The notes under the pieces were generated by a model, which worked only from the letters and a program-made list of their open reading frames with translations, did no database searches and was not told where the DNA came from. DNA of 64,000 bases from Malus domestica (taxonomy: Eukaryota; Streptophyta; Magnoliopsida; Rosales; Rosaceae), in the NCBI RefSeq assembly GCF_042453785.1, contig NC_091665.1, positions 1,047,001-1,111,000 on the forward strand. Reading direction: 5' to 3'. Of this stretch, positions 46,541-58,679 are shown in pieces. The stretch's first letter is position 1. Every line of letters starts with the position of its first letter. The translations under genes were made by a program, and so were the position numbers.

Positions 46541-48109
46541 CAATCCAATTTGAATTCAATATAGGGCCTATTACAAAATTAAATCGAAGGAAATAATTTA
46601 ATGTCCTTAAGGGTGGGGATAGTTTATTGTGCGATTTCTTTATCATTGAGAAGACCAATATTATGAGCTCTATAACACGTTAGTCAAAGATCAATCATAT
46701 ATGTATGCAATTTACTATTTGATTCTGACAAGTTTTTGTAGATACACTCAAAACCTAATGTCCATATGTTAAGTGTTTAGAGGATGTGAAGTTAAGGTTC
46801 CATATCGGAGGATTAAGAAACCTTACATAAAGTTATTGTTGAATATTTATATTTAAGGCTAGTGAGTCATGGTTATGTGGTGGATTGTTGTGGTAGTTCG
46901 GCTATTCCTTTTTAACTCATTGCATCCCGAGTTCAAGCCCTCTCCCTCCTCCTTAGTGTGGATTAGTGTAGAATACCGTTTGTACTTAAAAAAGGCTTAT
47001 GCTATTTGTAGACAATTCACCTCCACAACTTGTGTGCCAAAGGAAGATACGAATTTTTGTGGATGCAAAGCTTAGTTAAGGTTGTGCACACTCCTAATAC
47101 AAAACCCGGACCAAAAAATAACAAGAACATCAAGGTTAAACAAGAACAAAAGTTGCAAAATTTTGTTGTTGGTGCTTTTGGATATCAATGAAATGTTGGA
47201 GAGAATTAAAAGCTTTTTCTTGTAGCACTTGTATATGATTTGTAGGGTAGTAAATGAATTCGTCCTCTATTTATAGAGGTTTAAGTGTCTATTTCTGAAA
47301 TGGTTCAACAAGCATTCCAAGCCATATACCTCTTGGTTTGCAGCTGCACCCTTTTAATAAGAGTCAGGTGGAACATGTCTGTATATATGAATTCGAACTA
47401 TAGCTTGTCGAATATGTTTCTGAAGTGTTTCATATTAAGTAAGGGGTTACAAAGTTTAAAATCGAATGAACGCCTCTTTACTTTCAAAAGGGTATACGAA
47501 GAATTTTGAATTGCACAGCAAAACCCACAGGTTGTTCGACACCTCCGACTGATCGATTAGATCAAAGAGCTACTTGTGAATTTTGTGTTGTTTTACTGGT
47601 CGTTCGAGGTCGCCCTTGTTACTTTTCTCAAAACCTAATTTCTGCTTTACTCATTTCAAATTGGTTTTGGTGTGGAATCTCATCTTTTATGATACTAGAG
47701 CAAGTTTGTCCACATATGAAGCCAGCAACCACATATACTCCATGTGATCAGTTAAAATTGTTCACGCGTTAGTAGAAGTGGATGCATTGAGGGGCAGGGG
47801 GGTCAGCTGAGCTTCCGAACATCGGTGAATGTCCATAGATAACTCGAGTGCTGACCCCCGAACTTCGGTGAATGTCAATGGATAACTTTGGTGGTGCCCC
47901 TTTGAAGATTGGAGTTGGCTTCATACATGCCCTCCAACTGTAAGAGTGGCTCTTCTTATTATTAATTTTTTTTAATAAATATTACTTTGTTAGTTTTGGA
48001 CCCTTAGTTTAATAAAAAATAAATAAACACCAAGAGCCAATACAATAAACGCATGGATGATGGATATGTTACTTGAGGGAGATCACGGCATGGAGCTCAA
48101 AGAATCATA
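46541..48109. other. Non-coding region right of the L1
   Basis: AT-rich sequence without a supported gene. A short direct repeat (TTCGGTGAATGTC-like) occurs twice at about 47820-47835 and 47862-47875. ORFs of 68-88 codons show no domain. Part of it belonged to the region upstream of SPS before the L1 inserted. Confidence 0.45.
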
Positions 48110-48342
48110 GGGCTCATTTGGATGTGCTTTTAACATGATTGAAAACGCTTTTAGAGAAAATGTTTTTGGGTTCCAAAAGCACTTTAAGTGATTTCTACAA
48201 GAAGCACCAGTTATGTGCTTTTTCCCGAAAGCACTTTAAGTGCTTTTCCAGGATTTACTAATATTTTTACTAAGGATTGTTTCCAAAAATATTTTCACCA
48301 GAAGCGTTTTAAGTCATTTTAAAAGCACATCCAAATGAATTC
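48110..48342. mobile_element. MITE of about 0.23 kb (hAT-like ends)
   Basis: The ends GGCTCATTTGGATGTGCTTT (48111) and AAAGCACATCCAAATGA (about 48321-48338) are inverted repeats with a near-perfect core of about 17 bp. The interior has further inverted AGCACTTTAAGTG blocks. No clear duplication of flanking bases was found. It lies directly beside the hAT transposase fragment. Confidence 0.65.
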
Positions 48343-48363
48343 ATAAACTTCCATCATTATAAT

Positions 48364-48840
48364 GTGGAGATCTTTGTTGCTATCGTTGATAAGCAACTTG
48401 TGGAATTAAATAGTTGTTTTGATGAGGTAATTACAGAGTTGCTTCTTTGTTTGGCAAGTTTGAGCCAAAATGATTCATTCTTGGCTTTTGATGAACAAAA
48501 GCTAATATGTTTTGCACAATTTTATCCGAATGAATTTACTACTTGTCAACTCTTGGCACTTGAAGATCAAATTGGGCATTATATTATTGATATGCGTTCA
48601 AATAGTGAATTTTCTCAATTGAAAGGAATTGGTTGCCTTGCAAAAAAATGGTGGACACAGGAAGGAATAGAGTATATAATCATGTGTATTTTCTAATTAC
48701 ATTGGCTTTGGTTCTACCAGTTGCTACTGCTTTAGTGGAGAGAGTTTTTTCCTTCAATGGTTGAGTGATAGCATGGTGGTTTATATTGAGAGGAATGTTT
48801 TTTCTTCCATTGACAATGAAGCTATAATGTAACGTTTTTA
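48364..48840 (+). pseudogene. hAT-family transposase C-terminal fragment
   Basis: The frame reads LVELNSCFDEVITELLLC, then FDEQKLICFAQFYP, FSQLKGIGCLAKK and, after a frameshift near 48655-48690, LALVLPVATALVERVFSF followed by a broken VYIERNVFSSIDNEAIM. This is the end of a TTF-type/hAT transposase including the C-terminal dimerisation region. Internal deletion, frameshift and stops show it is dead. The N-terminal half and catalytic region are absent. Confidence 0.75.
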
Positions 48841-51242
48841 AAATATGAAAATGCGTCAGGGACTATTGTAACTTGTATTGTTATTTGTTCTATAAGTTAT
48901 GAATGATGGAACTATAGTTTAATTTTTAAGGTTATTATATGTCTAAGAAATGTTTATAAACTTTTATATGTGACCGCCCGAAATATTTTTCTTGGATCCG
49001 CCACTGCATGTTAGACTAAAAAATTTGTCATACATAAAAGGGCGTGTGAGAATGTCAAGTTAAAGTCCACATTGGAGAATTCAGAAACTTTGCAAGGACT
49101 TAGAATGAGTTGGACTGTTCCCTAATTGGGATCGTGTAAAAATGTTAAGTTAAAGTTCCACTACATCGAAGAGAAAAATATCTTGCATCAACTTATAATG
49201 AATTGACTACTCCTCTATTACCAAATAACTATGAACTTTGAATTTATATGTCGTGGTAAGATTTATTGTATTTGTGTCACATAACGTGTTTAATAAGCAT
49301 CTTAAGTCCGTAAAGAAATTGGCACATTCAAGTGATCATGTCTTAATCGAATTAATTAAAAAAATAAAGAAAAGAAGTGCACAAAGGCAAAACAGACTGG
49401 CTGATATATCATAGTAAGAGTGAGAATCATTTCATAGTAGAATTTGCTCTACACGCATAGTTATGCATTGTCCGTCTCTGTCAATATTTTTTGGCATGTG
49501 AAGACAAAAGAAACACACACGACGCACCCTCATTAAGTTTGTTTTTGTCTTAATCCGCACAACAGGACAGACGTTTAGTTGTTTCCAAATCCGCTCTCTA
49601 TTATTTGTCACGTTCTAATGCCATATGCATTGCATTGCATCCCTTCGTTTTGCAATCACGGCACTAACTAATCGAACGTTACACTGCAGAGTGCAGAACA
49701 TTCGTTTAGTTGCAGGCTTTTGCAACGTTATTTTTGAAGTCATCACACAGCAATATATTATGCATGTGAAACTAGTCTTCCTTCGTCTTGTCTTTCTATT
49801 GGGCTGCGCGATTTCTTCTTTTTTTATACGAATTTCTTTTGGGTTGACTCACGTCCATCATGCACGAGTAGTCATGACTAGTTGTCCTCCACCTCACAAC
49901 TTACTTTCAGGAATTACAACTTTTGAGTGAAGTAGGTATTTTCGTTAGGCATCAGATACTGTAAAGCAGGCAATGGCCATCAGAGGCATGCACCCTCCAC
50001 TTACTAATGTCGAGGAGCCTAGCTAGGCTGAACCCTCTTGCAGAAAAAAAGATCGAATGAAATTTGTAATTGTAGGCAAAAGAAGAAACAAATCTATTGG
50101 TTATTCTTTTGGACCTCGGACACATGTAATATTATTTTATTATATCTTAGACTTCTGTAAAAAATTGAATTAAATGCAGAAATGAGAGAGTTTAACATTC
50201 ACAAAAGATTAAATTAACATTAAACCTCTCACATATGAACTGTATATTATTTTGTTATATCTCTAAAGTGGTACTTTATTCTCCTACGTTTAAAGATCGT
50301 CATAACCTTGTTAAGAAGAAAAGAAAAAGAAAAGGAATTTAATTATATTAGGCCGATTGAAGGAAAGAAACAAAAGAAAGTTAGAAACCATGAAAAGAGT
50401 AGTGTAATGTATGAAGATGGGAGTTCAGAAAGTTACATCAAAACGATAAGGAGACGATATAAGTGCGCAACTAGATGAAATGAGGTGATGAGAGTATACA
50501 TTGGCCATATGGGATTATGGGGCTCAAAACTGATGGAAAGGAAAAACCCCCTTTTGAATTTCGAATTTTTGGATATTTTAAGGAATATCCAATGACCTTA
50601 CGACTCTATCATATTTCAGTCCATTCAGGTATTTCCTTTCTTTTGTTATCTTTCTTCCCATCCCATGACAACATCTAACCAACTTGCACTTATTGACAAT
50701 ACATCCGCTTAATAATTAGGCTTCAGTTCAGTATGATTTCTTGTTTTCTTCTTGTTAGTGGAGAAGAAGAGATTGGAGTTTAGAAACTTAGATTGAGATC
50801 ATCCTGTAACTTTCGTGACCGTCACTATCCACAATTTGAAATTGCATAAATAATTTGCTCGGCTATCGCCCCGATTTAATTGGAGCCTCAAAAAGCAAAG
50901 AGAAAATAACATAATTAACTCAACAACTGCCTTAAACTCTCAAAATCCACTAAGTAACAACATTTAAGCAACCAACTTTAATAAACTAAATTTCAACAAC
51001 AAGGGACTTGTGCCATAACCATCCAACAGTAAAAGTAACTCTTCCGTATAACTAAACTACACTAAACTAACGGGGCTGGTCAAGCGCACTTTTGCAATTC
51101 TTAACCGGCCTCTCATTGGTAGGAGTCCACCGGGAAAATCGGCTTGACATGCTCCAGTCCAATCAAGGAAACATATATAAGACTTCCTATCACCACCCGT
51201 TCGGGCTTCGGTGCGGGGCAATAGACCCAGAGATGGAGACAA
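48841..51242. other. Non-coding intergenic region
   Basis: AT-rich sequence without recognisable gene. At about 49020-49170 two similar GTTAAAGTCCAC / GTTAAAGTTCCAC phrases recur, and a related GTGAAGTTAAGGTTCCA phrase occurs near 46786, hinting at an old dispersed repeat. No element borders could be set. Confidence 0.4.
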
Positions 51243-51589
51243 AGCTCATCTTCAACCGAAGGAGCCTAGAGAGCCATATGTCAAAAATAACTGTGTGATA
51301 AAAAATCATCTTCAACTGAAGGCTATAGGGTCAAACATAATTTATTATTTAAATTTAAAAACTACAATAACTTAAATTTAAAAACTACAACAACTTAAAT
51401 TAAAGGAAAAAATGAGAATTTTTTAATATTTTTTTAAAAAATTTTGGCCAAAAAAAATAAATTCAAATGCAACGGTAACTGACGTCAACTAGCCGTTGGA
51501 TTTGAATTTTTTACTTTGGATCCTCTTCGGATTCCAACTAGGGGTCCTCATCTAATTCCGAATTGGAAGAAAAATGGGCGCAGATGAGA

Positions 51590-54500
51590 TGAGAAGATGA
51601 GGAGTCTGATGAAGAAGATGAAGCATGGTGCAATACACAATATGTGGCAGCCATGGCTGCGGTCATGGTGTCTCAACCAATTGAGGAACAACCTTAATGG
51701 GGTGGCTCTGTTGCTCGTCGCTTCCTGACGAGGCGTCATGTCTTCGAGCGTTTACTTCATGATGTCCAGCAGGTCAATCCATACTTTCGACAGAAGCTGG
51801 ATAGATGTCACGCCCTGGACCCGGGGTCAATAGGAAAAATAACTCTGAATCTAAAACGTGAGATAAAAGCTAACTAATTAAAATAAAACTGAAATAACGG
51901 AATGAAAAATAAAATTCTTCTTATTTAAAATAACTCAATAATTCTTTACAAGGCTAAATAAATAAATACAAAATTCTACCCTCACACTTAATCCGTTCTC
52001 ATCTCGTCTACCCTTTTTTGACTGTTTAGTTCTTAAACCTGCATAACAATAGAGGGGTGAGCTTCAACAGCTCAGTAAGGACATAACCTTATCACAATAA
52101 ATTGACAATATTAAATTAAGTGTCATAAAATCTTGTAATCAAGTACCAAATCAACAATGCATGAGTGCGATACAATACTCTTCATCTCTACCTGTTAATT
52201 CATATAATAAAACACGTGAACCTGCACGTCCCATACTATGCATTTTACCTCTGCAGTGGTGGTTCGAATGTTCTATTATACAAATTAACCCCATGTAACT
52301 CAATCATCCCAATTTCCCCTTTTGTTAATCATCTTGCCAAAACCCTTCGTCGCCAATCCCGAATTACCCTTAAAGAAACTGTGCACTGTGGGCTCGCCTG
52401 AGACTTGGTACCTACTAAAAGTTTGGCTTAACTACACAAAAAATCCTTTCCAACTACCCTAATTTCCAGTTCCTTTCTCAACACCGAACATCCAACTATT
52501 CTCATACATGAGTAATATGCACAAATAATCTCAGCGAATATAACTTCACCAATAATTCCATAACCAATAAAAAGTAAACACCCAAGAGTAGTATTTATCC
52601 AATTAGCAACCTAGATCCCATTAATCAACAAGAAGATTAATAAGAAGAATATAATATTTCACGAAATTTAATAAAATCAATCTCCGTAAAGGTCTGCCGT
52701 ATTTCCCTTACTTGGATTCCAAAGTATAGCTCCGAGATAATAACACAAGAAACCACAACTGTGATAAGCTCCTATTCACAAGTATAAGAAAATCACTATA
52801 TGCAAGACAAGAACTTTAATCCCAGTCAAAGCACTTGAGATTACTAACTTAACAACACCCATTTCAAATGCCCTTTTGGTTGATCTAAAATAATAACATG
52901 GTCATAAGAGAACGTTTGAATGAATACAACTTGTAGAACAAGGGACATGTGAAATACAAATATAAATATGCATGCTGTCTTCTTGGTGTATAAGCTGGGA
53001 ACATACATATGATTAATGAATAAGTATATTAAACCACATATATAAGCAAATCACCAAATGCATGACATGAACTCTAATCCTAATTAACATAACTAAGTTT
53101 AGCGATTCCGCAATACTAATTCACAAGTTATTATATATTGATCAACTCCAAACACATGCTTTACTTGATACAGTTGAAACTATACCTATGAACATATGCA
53201 GATAGTTCCATGCCGAGAAAGCTAGCTTGGTTTGCTCTGGCTTGTGCAAAGTTATATGCATGAATACCAACATATACATATATAGTTTCTCTGTTCGAAT
53301 TAATATGCTCAAGTCCTCTTTTATACAACAACCTCTAATAAAGGGAAGAGATAATATTTAGCATGTGATAATTATATATAGGTTTAGTCCTATCACTTTT
53401 GTGCAGGTAAGATGATCTCCAATTGTAAAGTCTGATAGCCAAACGTCTATGCAGATATACTTACATATATAATACAAACCAACAGAGATGAAACACGACT
53501 GAGTTCTACAATATATAGAGCTATGGAAAGACTAAAGAAAATATGAGAATCATTACCCTGCTACAGATTTGACATCGCCGATTAAGAAGCACCTCAGCTT
53601 CTGGTTTCTTACACCCTTCTCTTTCTCTCACTCTCTTTTCCCCGTAAGATACTAATGTCTAAAAAGAAATGCAGGTGTAGCTCCCTATTTATAGTCGGAG
53701 AAGGTAGTAGCTTCTTAGAGTGCTGAACAAGCACTTAGAGCACCTTGCTGGTAACACCCCAGCCACCCTTATCCATATATTTCTTTGGCCATCTATAAAC
53801 TTCACACGTCCAGCTTGAAAGAGTGCTTAGTAAGCACCACTAATGGCTGCCTTAGAAATTGAGACACCTCATAAGACAAATAAAATATAAACTAGTAAAA
53901 AGAATATAAACCATTACAAAATTAAAATGAATAATTTAAAAATATAGTTTTTAAGTCAAATAATATTTTAAAAGTCTATTAGACTTATTTGATCAAAATA
54001 AATATTTTTTTTATAAATATAAAATACAGGTCTTTACAACAGAGTAGGCCGCCCTGGTTTCTCACCTCATCAGAAGGTTACTGTTGCACTACGAATGATG
54101 GCCTATGCCTCCCCAGCTGATTCGATGGATGAAACATATGGTATGTCTGAGTTTACATGCCTTGATACTCTTGTTGAATTCTGTAACACAATTGTTCAAC
54201 TTTATAAAGAGGAGTACCTCCGCGAGCCAAATCAAGAAGATTTGGATCGGCTCCTTCGCAAAGCTGAAGACCGTGGGTTTCCGGTCATGATAGGGTCATT
54301 AGACTGCATGCATTGGAATTGGAAGAACTGTCCCACTGGATGGCAATGAAGCCTTAGCAGAAGGTCGAGAAGGCCAACTGTTGTGTTAGAGGCGGTTGCC
54401 TCGTATGACACATGGATATGGCATGCTTTCTTTGGAGTCCTTGGATCCCAAAATGATATTACAATTCTTGGGCGTTCACCCATCTTCAATAAGCTGATGG

Positions 54501-55042
54501 AAGGTAAGTCACCTTAACTTGACTACTACATCAACGTGCGTCAATACAATATGGGGTATTACTTGGCAGATGACATCTACCCAAAGTGGGCGACACTTGT
54601 CCAAGCAATTCCAAACTCAGTGAATGATGCCGAAAAGTGGTTTACCTTACAACAAGAGGCATACCGGAAAGATGTTGAGAGAGCTTTCAGTATTCTACAA
54701 GCACGGTGAAAGATCATCAAGGAACCAGCAAGAGGGTGGAGTCGAGAAAATTTGGACTCCATCATAATGTCTTGCATCATATTACACAACATGATTGTGG
54801 AGGATGAGCGAGATGGGTATATTGATGGAGAGTCTGATGATGACCAATATGATTCAAATAGGTCAAGAAGGGCTCGTGCAAAAATATATGATGGGCTTAA
54901 TTTGCCTTTGAATCCAAGAATTGGTAGTATCTCTTTAAATGAGTACATGAGGCGCTATAGGATGATACGTTCTCGTGCCATAAACAAGTACCTACAACAA
55001 GATCTTGTTGCACATCTTTGGGCCAAAAGAAGCATGGAGTAG
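51590..55042 (+). pseudogene. PIF/Harbinger (DDE_Tnp_4-like) transposase, interrupted
   Basis: The coding sequence is split by the solo LTR at 51806-54038. Left part: MAAVMVSQPIE, then RRFLTRRHVFERLLHDVQQ and VNPYFRQKLD. Right part: GRPGFSPHQKVTVALRMMAY, DETYGMSE, EEYLREPN, then the catalytic region with first Asp in MIGSLDCMHWNWKNCP, second Asp in GSQNDITILGRSP and Glu in KDVERAFSILQAR, and the C-terminal CIILHNMIVEDERD. Length and order match Harbinger transposases of about 400 aa. Stops at about 51694, 54347, 54515 and 54708 show the gene is dead. The last part, 54752-55042, is still open. Confidence 0.85.
51806..54038 (+). mobile_element. Solo LTR, 2.2 kb, inside the Harbinger transposase
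   Basis: The insert starts TGTCACGCCCTGGACCC at 51806 and ends GTCTTTACA at 54038 (TG...CA). Flanks are ATAGA (51801-51805) and ACAGA (54039-54043), a 5-bp duplication with one mismatch. Removing it joins the two transposase halves in the right order. It has no coding sequence, polypurine tract or second LTR. Its start resembles, but is not the same as, the LTR family at 17351 and 58680. Confidence 0.8.
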
Positions 55043-56096
55043 GCGTTTAAGTTTTATGTTGTTAAATGTTTTTAAAAATGTTGTTTAAGTTTCATGTTGT
55101 TAAATGTTTTTTTATGTTGTATAATTTTTATGTTGTTAATTTAATGTTATTTAATATTGTTTAATGTTGTTTCATGTTACTTAATGTTATTTAATGTTGT
55201 TTAATGGCTTAGGAAGTTATAGGGAAAAAATAGAAATTTTAATTTTTTTTTAAAAAATTTTGTAAAAAAAGAAAAAAAAATTCAAATTTAACAGCTAGTT
55301 GACGTTAGCTAACCGTTGCATTCAAATTTGTGGCCTGGTTGGATTGGGCCAACAGGTTAGCCATTTGACCCTTTTTTGTCCTGTGGGGCTCACGAGCCCT
55401 TTGGCCTAGCACTCGGTTGTAGACAATTTTCGGGCTATTTTCAGCCTTCTGGCCCTCTAGACCATTCGGTTGGAGATGGCCTAAGATCCCAACAAGTATT
55501 GACCTCATATATAACTGCTTGTAGCGATTAAGTTCAACCCACTTGCCCAAATATGCTTCAAAGACTTCGCGCAAACTTGGCAATTAATATAAACCTTGAT
55601 TGCTGCTCTCTCTCTGGACAACGGATTTCTTCGACATGTGCGTATCCTATTCTCATCTCTGAATATCATAACTTGGAACCGCTTATTTTTTGTTTTCATT
55701 TAAAGATCATATCTACAAAAATCATTCAATTTTGAGATCGTTTAGTCATTCATACTTATTTAACCAATCAACAATTTTGGTAATAAGTAGCATCTTCATG
55801 ATAAACCACCATTTGTTTTAAGGAGTTTTAATGAAAATGGCTTTTCAAAACTTTTAATTAACCAAAAACTATCTACTAACTTTATTTAATAAAAAGCGCT
55901 TAAACTTTAATAAAAAAAGGGTTCAAATTTTAATGAATATGACAAAAGTTTTACATAATAATAATAAAAAAAAGCCAACAAATACTGACACGCGTCACAT
56001 CACACACATACACACACTCTTCCTCACTTAACCGTTCAACCTCTTTCTCTCTCTCCCTCTTTCACATATTCTGATCAACTTTCTCTCCTTTTTTTT

Positions 56097-56223
56097 CAAG
56101 GAAATGGATCCTCTCCGGATCCCTTTCCACCTAATCTGTAGCCGTTTGATCAAATTTCAACGGTCTGAATTCCGGACTTGGTGGATTAGGTGGAAAGGGA
56201 TCTGAAGAGGATCACTTTCCTTT
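56097..56223. mobile_element. Small foldback MITE, about 125 bp
   Basis: GGATCCCTTTCCACCTAATC (56118) pairs with GATTAGGTGGAAAGGGATC (about 56185), and the outer AAGGAAATGGATCCTCT pairs with AGAGGATCACTTTCCTT. So nearly the whole 125 bp can fold into a hairpin with a loop of about 45 bp (ATCAAATTTCAACGG). It is typical of very short foldback elements. No flanking duplication was established. Confidence 0.7.
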
Positions 56224-56394
56224 TTTCACCTCTCCCCACTCCTCTCTCCTTTCACCTCACTCCATAAACATTTTATTTTTTTATTTTATTTTATTTTATT
56301 ATTTGTTTATTTGACCATTCTTTTAATTTTTTAGAACAAACTAAGTAATAATATTACATGATAAAAAATAAAGAAAAAATTCATTATTCAGTTT

Positions 56395-56935
56395 TATGAA
56401 CACTAATACTATCACTATTTCTTAAACAGAATATTGACTACCTCTTAAACTGAACACTATTTCTTAAAATAAACATTGACTACTTCTTAAACCAAACACT
56501 ATTTCTTAAACTGAACAATATTTCTTAAACTAAACACTGACTATATCTTAAATGGAACACTAATACTATCACTACTTCTTTAACTGAATACTGACTAGAC
56601 GCTAGTACTATTACTATTTTGTAAACTAAACACTGACTATTTCTTTAACCGAACATCTTGTAAACTAAATACTGATTATTTCTTAAATCTAACACTAGTA
56701 CTATCCCTATTTCGTAAACTAAATAGACTATTTATTAAACCAAGTAATAGTACTATCATTATTTTGTAAACTAAGCACTGACTATTTCTTAAACCAAACA
56801 CTAGTATTATCACTATTTCGTAAACTAGTATTGTCACTATTTCGTAAACTAAACATTGATTGTTTCTTAAAATCGAACATTAGCACTATCACTAATTTTT
56901 AAACTGAACACTGACTATTTTATAAACTGAACACT
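56395..56935 (+). repeat. Degenerate AT-rich tandem array (minisatellite)
   Basis: The words ACTATTTCTTAAAC, TGAACACTGACT and CACTAGTACTATCAC alternate about ten times over 540 bp. The basic step is about 25-30 bp, with a higher-order step of about 55-60 bp in the middle. Units differ by substitutions and small losses, so the array is old. No coding sense. Confidence 0.8.
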
Positions 56936-57171
56936 AAAAGATTCAAAATTTGAGCTCTTTTCTCATTATCATATGAATCACTGACAATAATATTTATATT
57001 CTTACAGAGTTAGAATAATAATTTTCACATTCCGATTTGTTCTTTAACATTACTTCAAACAATTTATTTTACTTTCCTTTAATTTATTCAATACAAAATT
57101 AACAACAAAAGAATAAATGAAAGATCAGAAAAGCAGCAAAAAAACTAATGTGCTTTCATTGAGGATCATAA

Positions 57172-57176
<5 letters not shown>

Positions 57177-57210
<34 letters not shown>
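57177..57210 (+). repeat. (TA)17 microsatellite
   Basis: Uninterrupted TA dinucleotides over 34 bp. Confidence 0.95.
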
Positions 57211-57212
<2 letters not shown>

Positions 57213-57360
57213 TTTTAGCTGGTTAGGGGGTTAAAATTAATAAAGAATTCCATAATTTGAACATGGGGTGATGATGAGAGGCTACTCCACGTGTAGGGCT
57301 AAGTGGTGGTCATGTATTGATGTCAGCAATATATATGTATATATTTTTTTATCTCAAATT

Positions 57361-57383
57361 TCTCTCTCTCTCTCTCTCTCTCT
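57361..57383 (+). repeat. (TC)11 microsatellite
   Basis: Uninterrupted TC dinucleotides, 80 bp before the long CA/CT array. Confidence 0.95.
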
Positions 57384-57457
57384 TTAATTTTTTTTGGGGT
57401 TTGTTGATGTCAGTTTGAATGGATTTAGTTGGCATTCTCTTCCCTCTACCCTCACAA

Positions 57458-57598
<141 letters not shown>

Positions 57599-57765
57599 TT
57601 TTTCCTTCCTAATGAAATATTTAAAAAGTAATTTGTGTGCTGCTTTTGCACTATTGGTTTTCTGTTGAATTGGTAGATGCTTGCTTTTGCACTGCTTGCA
57701 TGCGCAAGCGCTTTGGGTTAAGTAAGTTTTTGTTTTTGTATTTGTTTTTTTATCTCTTATCCTTA

Positions 57766-58679
57766 CACTAGTAGAAAAAACAGCTTACATGATGAACAAT
57801 ATTTCGTTGCGCAAGACGTACTTGAGCAATGAAAAATAAACTTCGTCGCCCAAAATAGCGTGACGAATAGTTTCGTCGAGTAAGAACACTTTGCGCGACG
57901 AATAATCTCAAAAAATTGTGTGACGAAGATTTTCGTCGCTCAAGAACACTTTGCGCGACGAATAATCTCTGGCGTCGGGTAAAGTGAGCATGAAAACGCG
58001 GGGTGGTGTGAAAAACTTGAGTGACAAAATGGAGAATTTGTGCGACCAATAATTCGTTGTGCAAGTTCCTGTCAGTTTTGACCATTTACTGCAGGTGAAT
58101 CTGAGGAATTAATACCGAATTTAATACAGGTGTTTGCGCGACAAAGAATTTGTCGCGCAAAGGTCCTAACCCACCTATAAATATCCGTTTCTGCTGTCCT
58201 AATTCTTCACAATTCTATTATCCTTATTCTTCAAAATTCTGTTCGTGCTAGGATGGCGGATAAGAACAAGGGTAAGACTGGACGTGATGCCAACCCGCAT
58301 GATTTAAGGGATCATTTTGAGTTTGCGCATGCGATCGCTGTAGCCATGGGGAATGATTGTCCCACTGCTGAGTGGCGTTCTTGGAAAGATGTACCTAGAA
58401 ATGTGAAGAAGGCTGTGATGGATGAAGTATTAGTGAGTATATTATTCTTGATGGATTAACAATTAAGCTTGTGAAATTTTTAGTTATATGTTGAAATTAA
58501 TTATTTGCATATATGTGTAACAGTGTAAGTATACTCTTGATGATGATATGAATGAACAGTTGATGAAGTTGATGGATAATGCGTTGGAGGGAGGTTACAA
58601 CCGATGACGTTATGAAGTCTTGCGGAATGGACTAGGATCATCCAAATAGTAGTTTTAAATTTATGTTTTGTATGACAAT
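57766..58679 (+). mobile_element. CACTA (En/Spm-type) transposon end, truncated on the right
   Basis: CACTAGTAGAAAAAAC at 57766 is a typical CACTA terminus. The next 400 bp contain many copies of the subterminal word TTGCGCGACGAA in both orientations, including a 60-bp-spaced direct repeat (57891 and 57951) and an inverted pair TTTGCGCGAC / GTCGCGCAAA at 58134-58159. The element is cut off by the LTR at 58680; its other end is not seen in the window. Confidence 0.8.
58253..58640 (+). pseudogene. CACTA-associated protein fragment (plant En/Spm Transposase_24-like)
   Basis: The first exon (58253 to about 58432) reads MADKNKGKTGRDANPHDLRD and later AEWRSWKDVPRNVKKAVMDE. A GT site (GTGAGT, 58433) and an AG before 58525 would link to KYTLDDDMNEQLMKLMDNAL then GGYNR, a stop (TGA in place of an expected Trp), and RYEVLRNGL. 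The pattern W..VP..VK..V...L resembles the plant Ptta/En/Spm transposase-associated domain. The rest is missing. Confidence 0.55.

Larger units (their letters stand above)
51243..55481 (+). mobile_element. PIF/Harbinger-type DNA transposon, broken, containing a solo LTR
   Basis: The left end CTCATCTTCAACCGAAGGAG (about 51246) and right end ATTCGGTTGGAGATGGCC (about 55464-55481) are inverted, and resemble the CATCTCCAACCG ends common in plant Harbinger elements. Inner inverted repeats are very clear: AACTGACGTCAACTAGCCGTTGG (51470-51500 region) against AGCTAGTTGACGTTAGCTAACC (55291-55315 region). Between them lies the transposase. A 3-bp flanking duplication could not be confirmed. Without the solo LTR the element is about 2 kb. 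Confidence 0.7.

Noticed and set aside
47506..47772. 88-codon plus-strand ORF
   Set aside because: No recognisable domain or neighbouring exons; expected by chance in this length of intergenic DNA.
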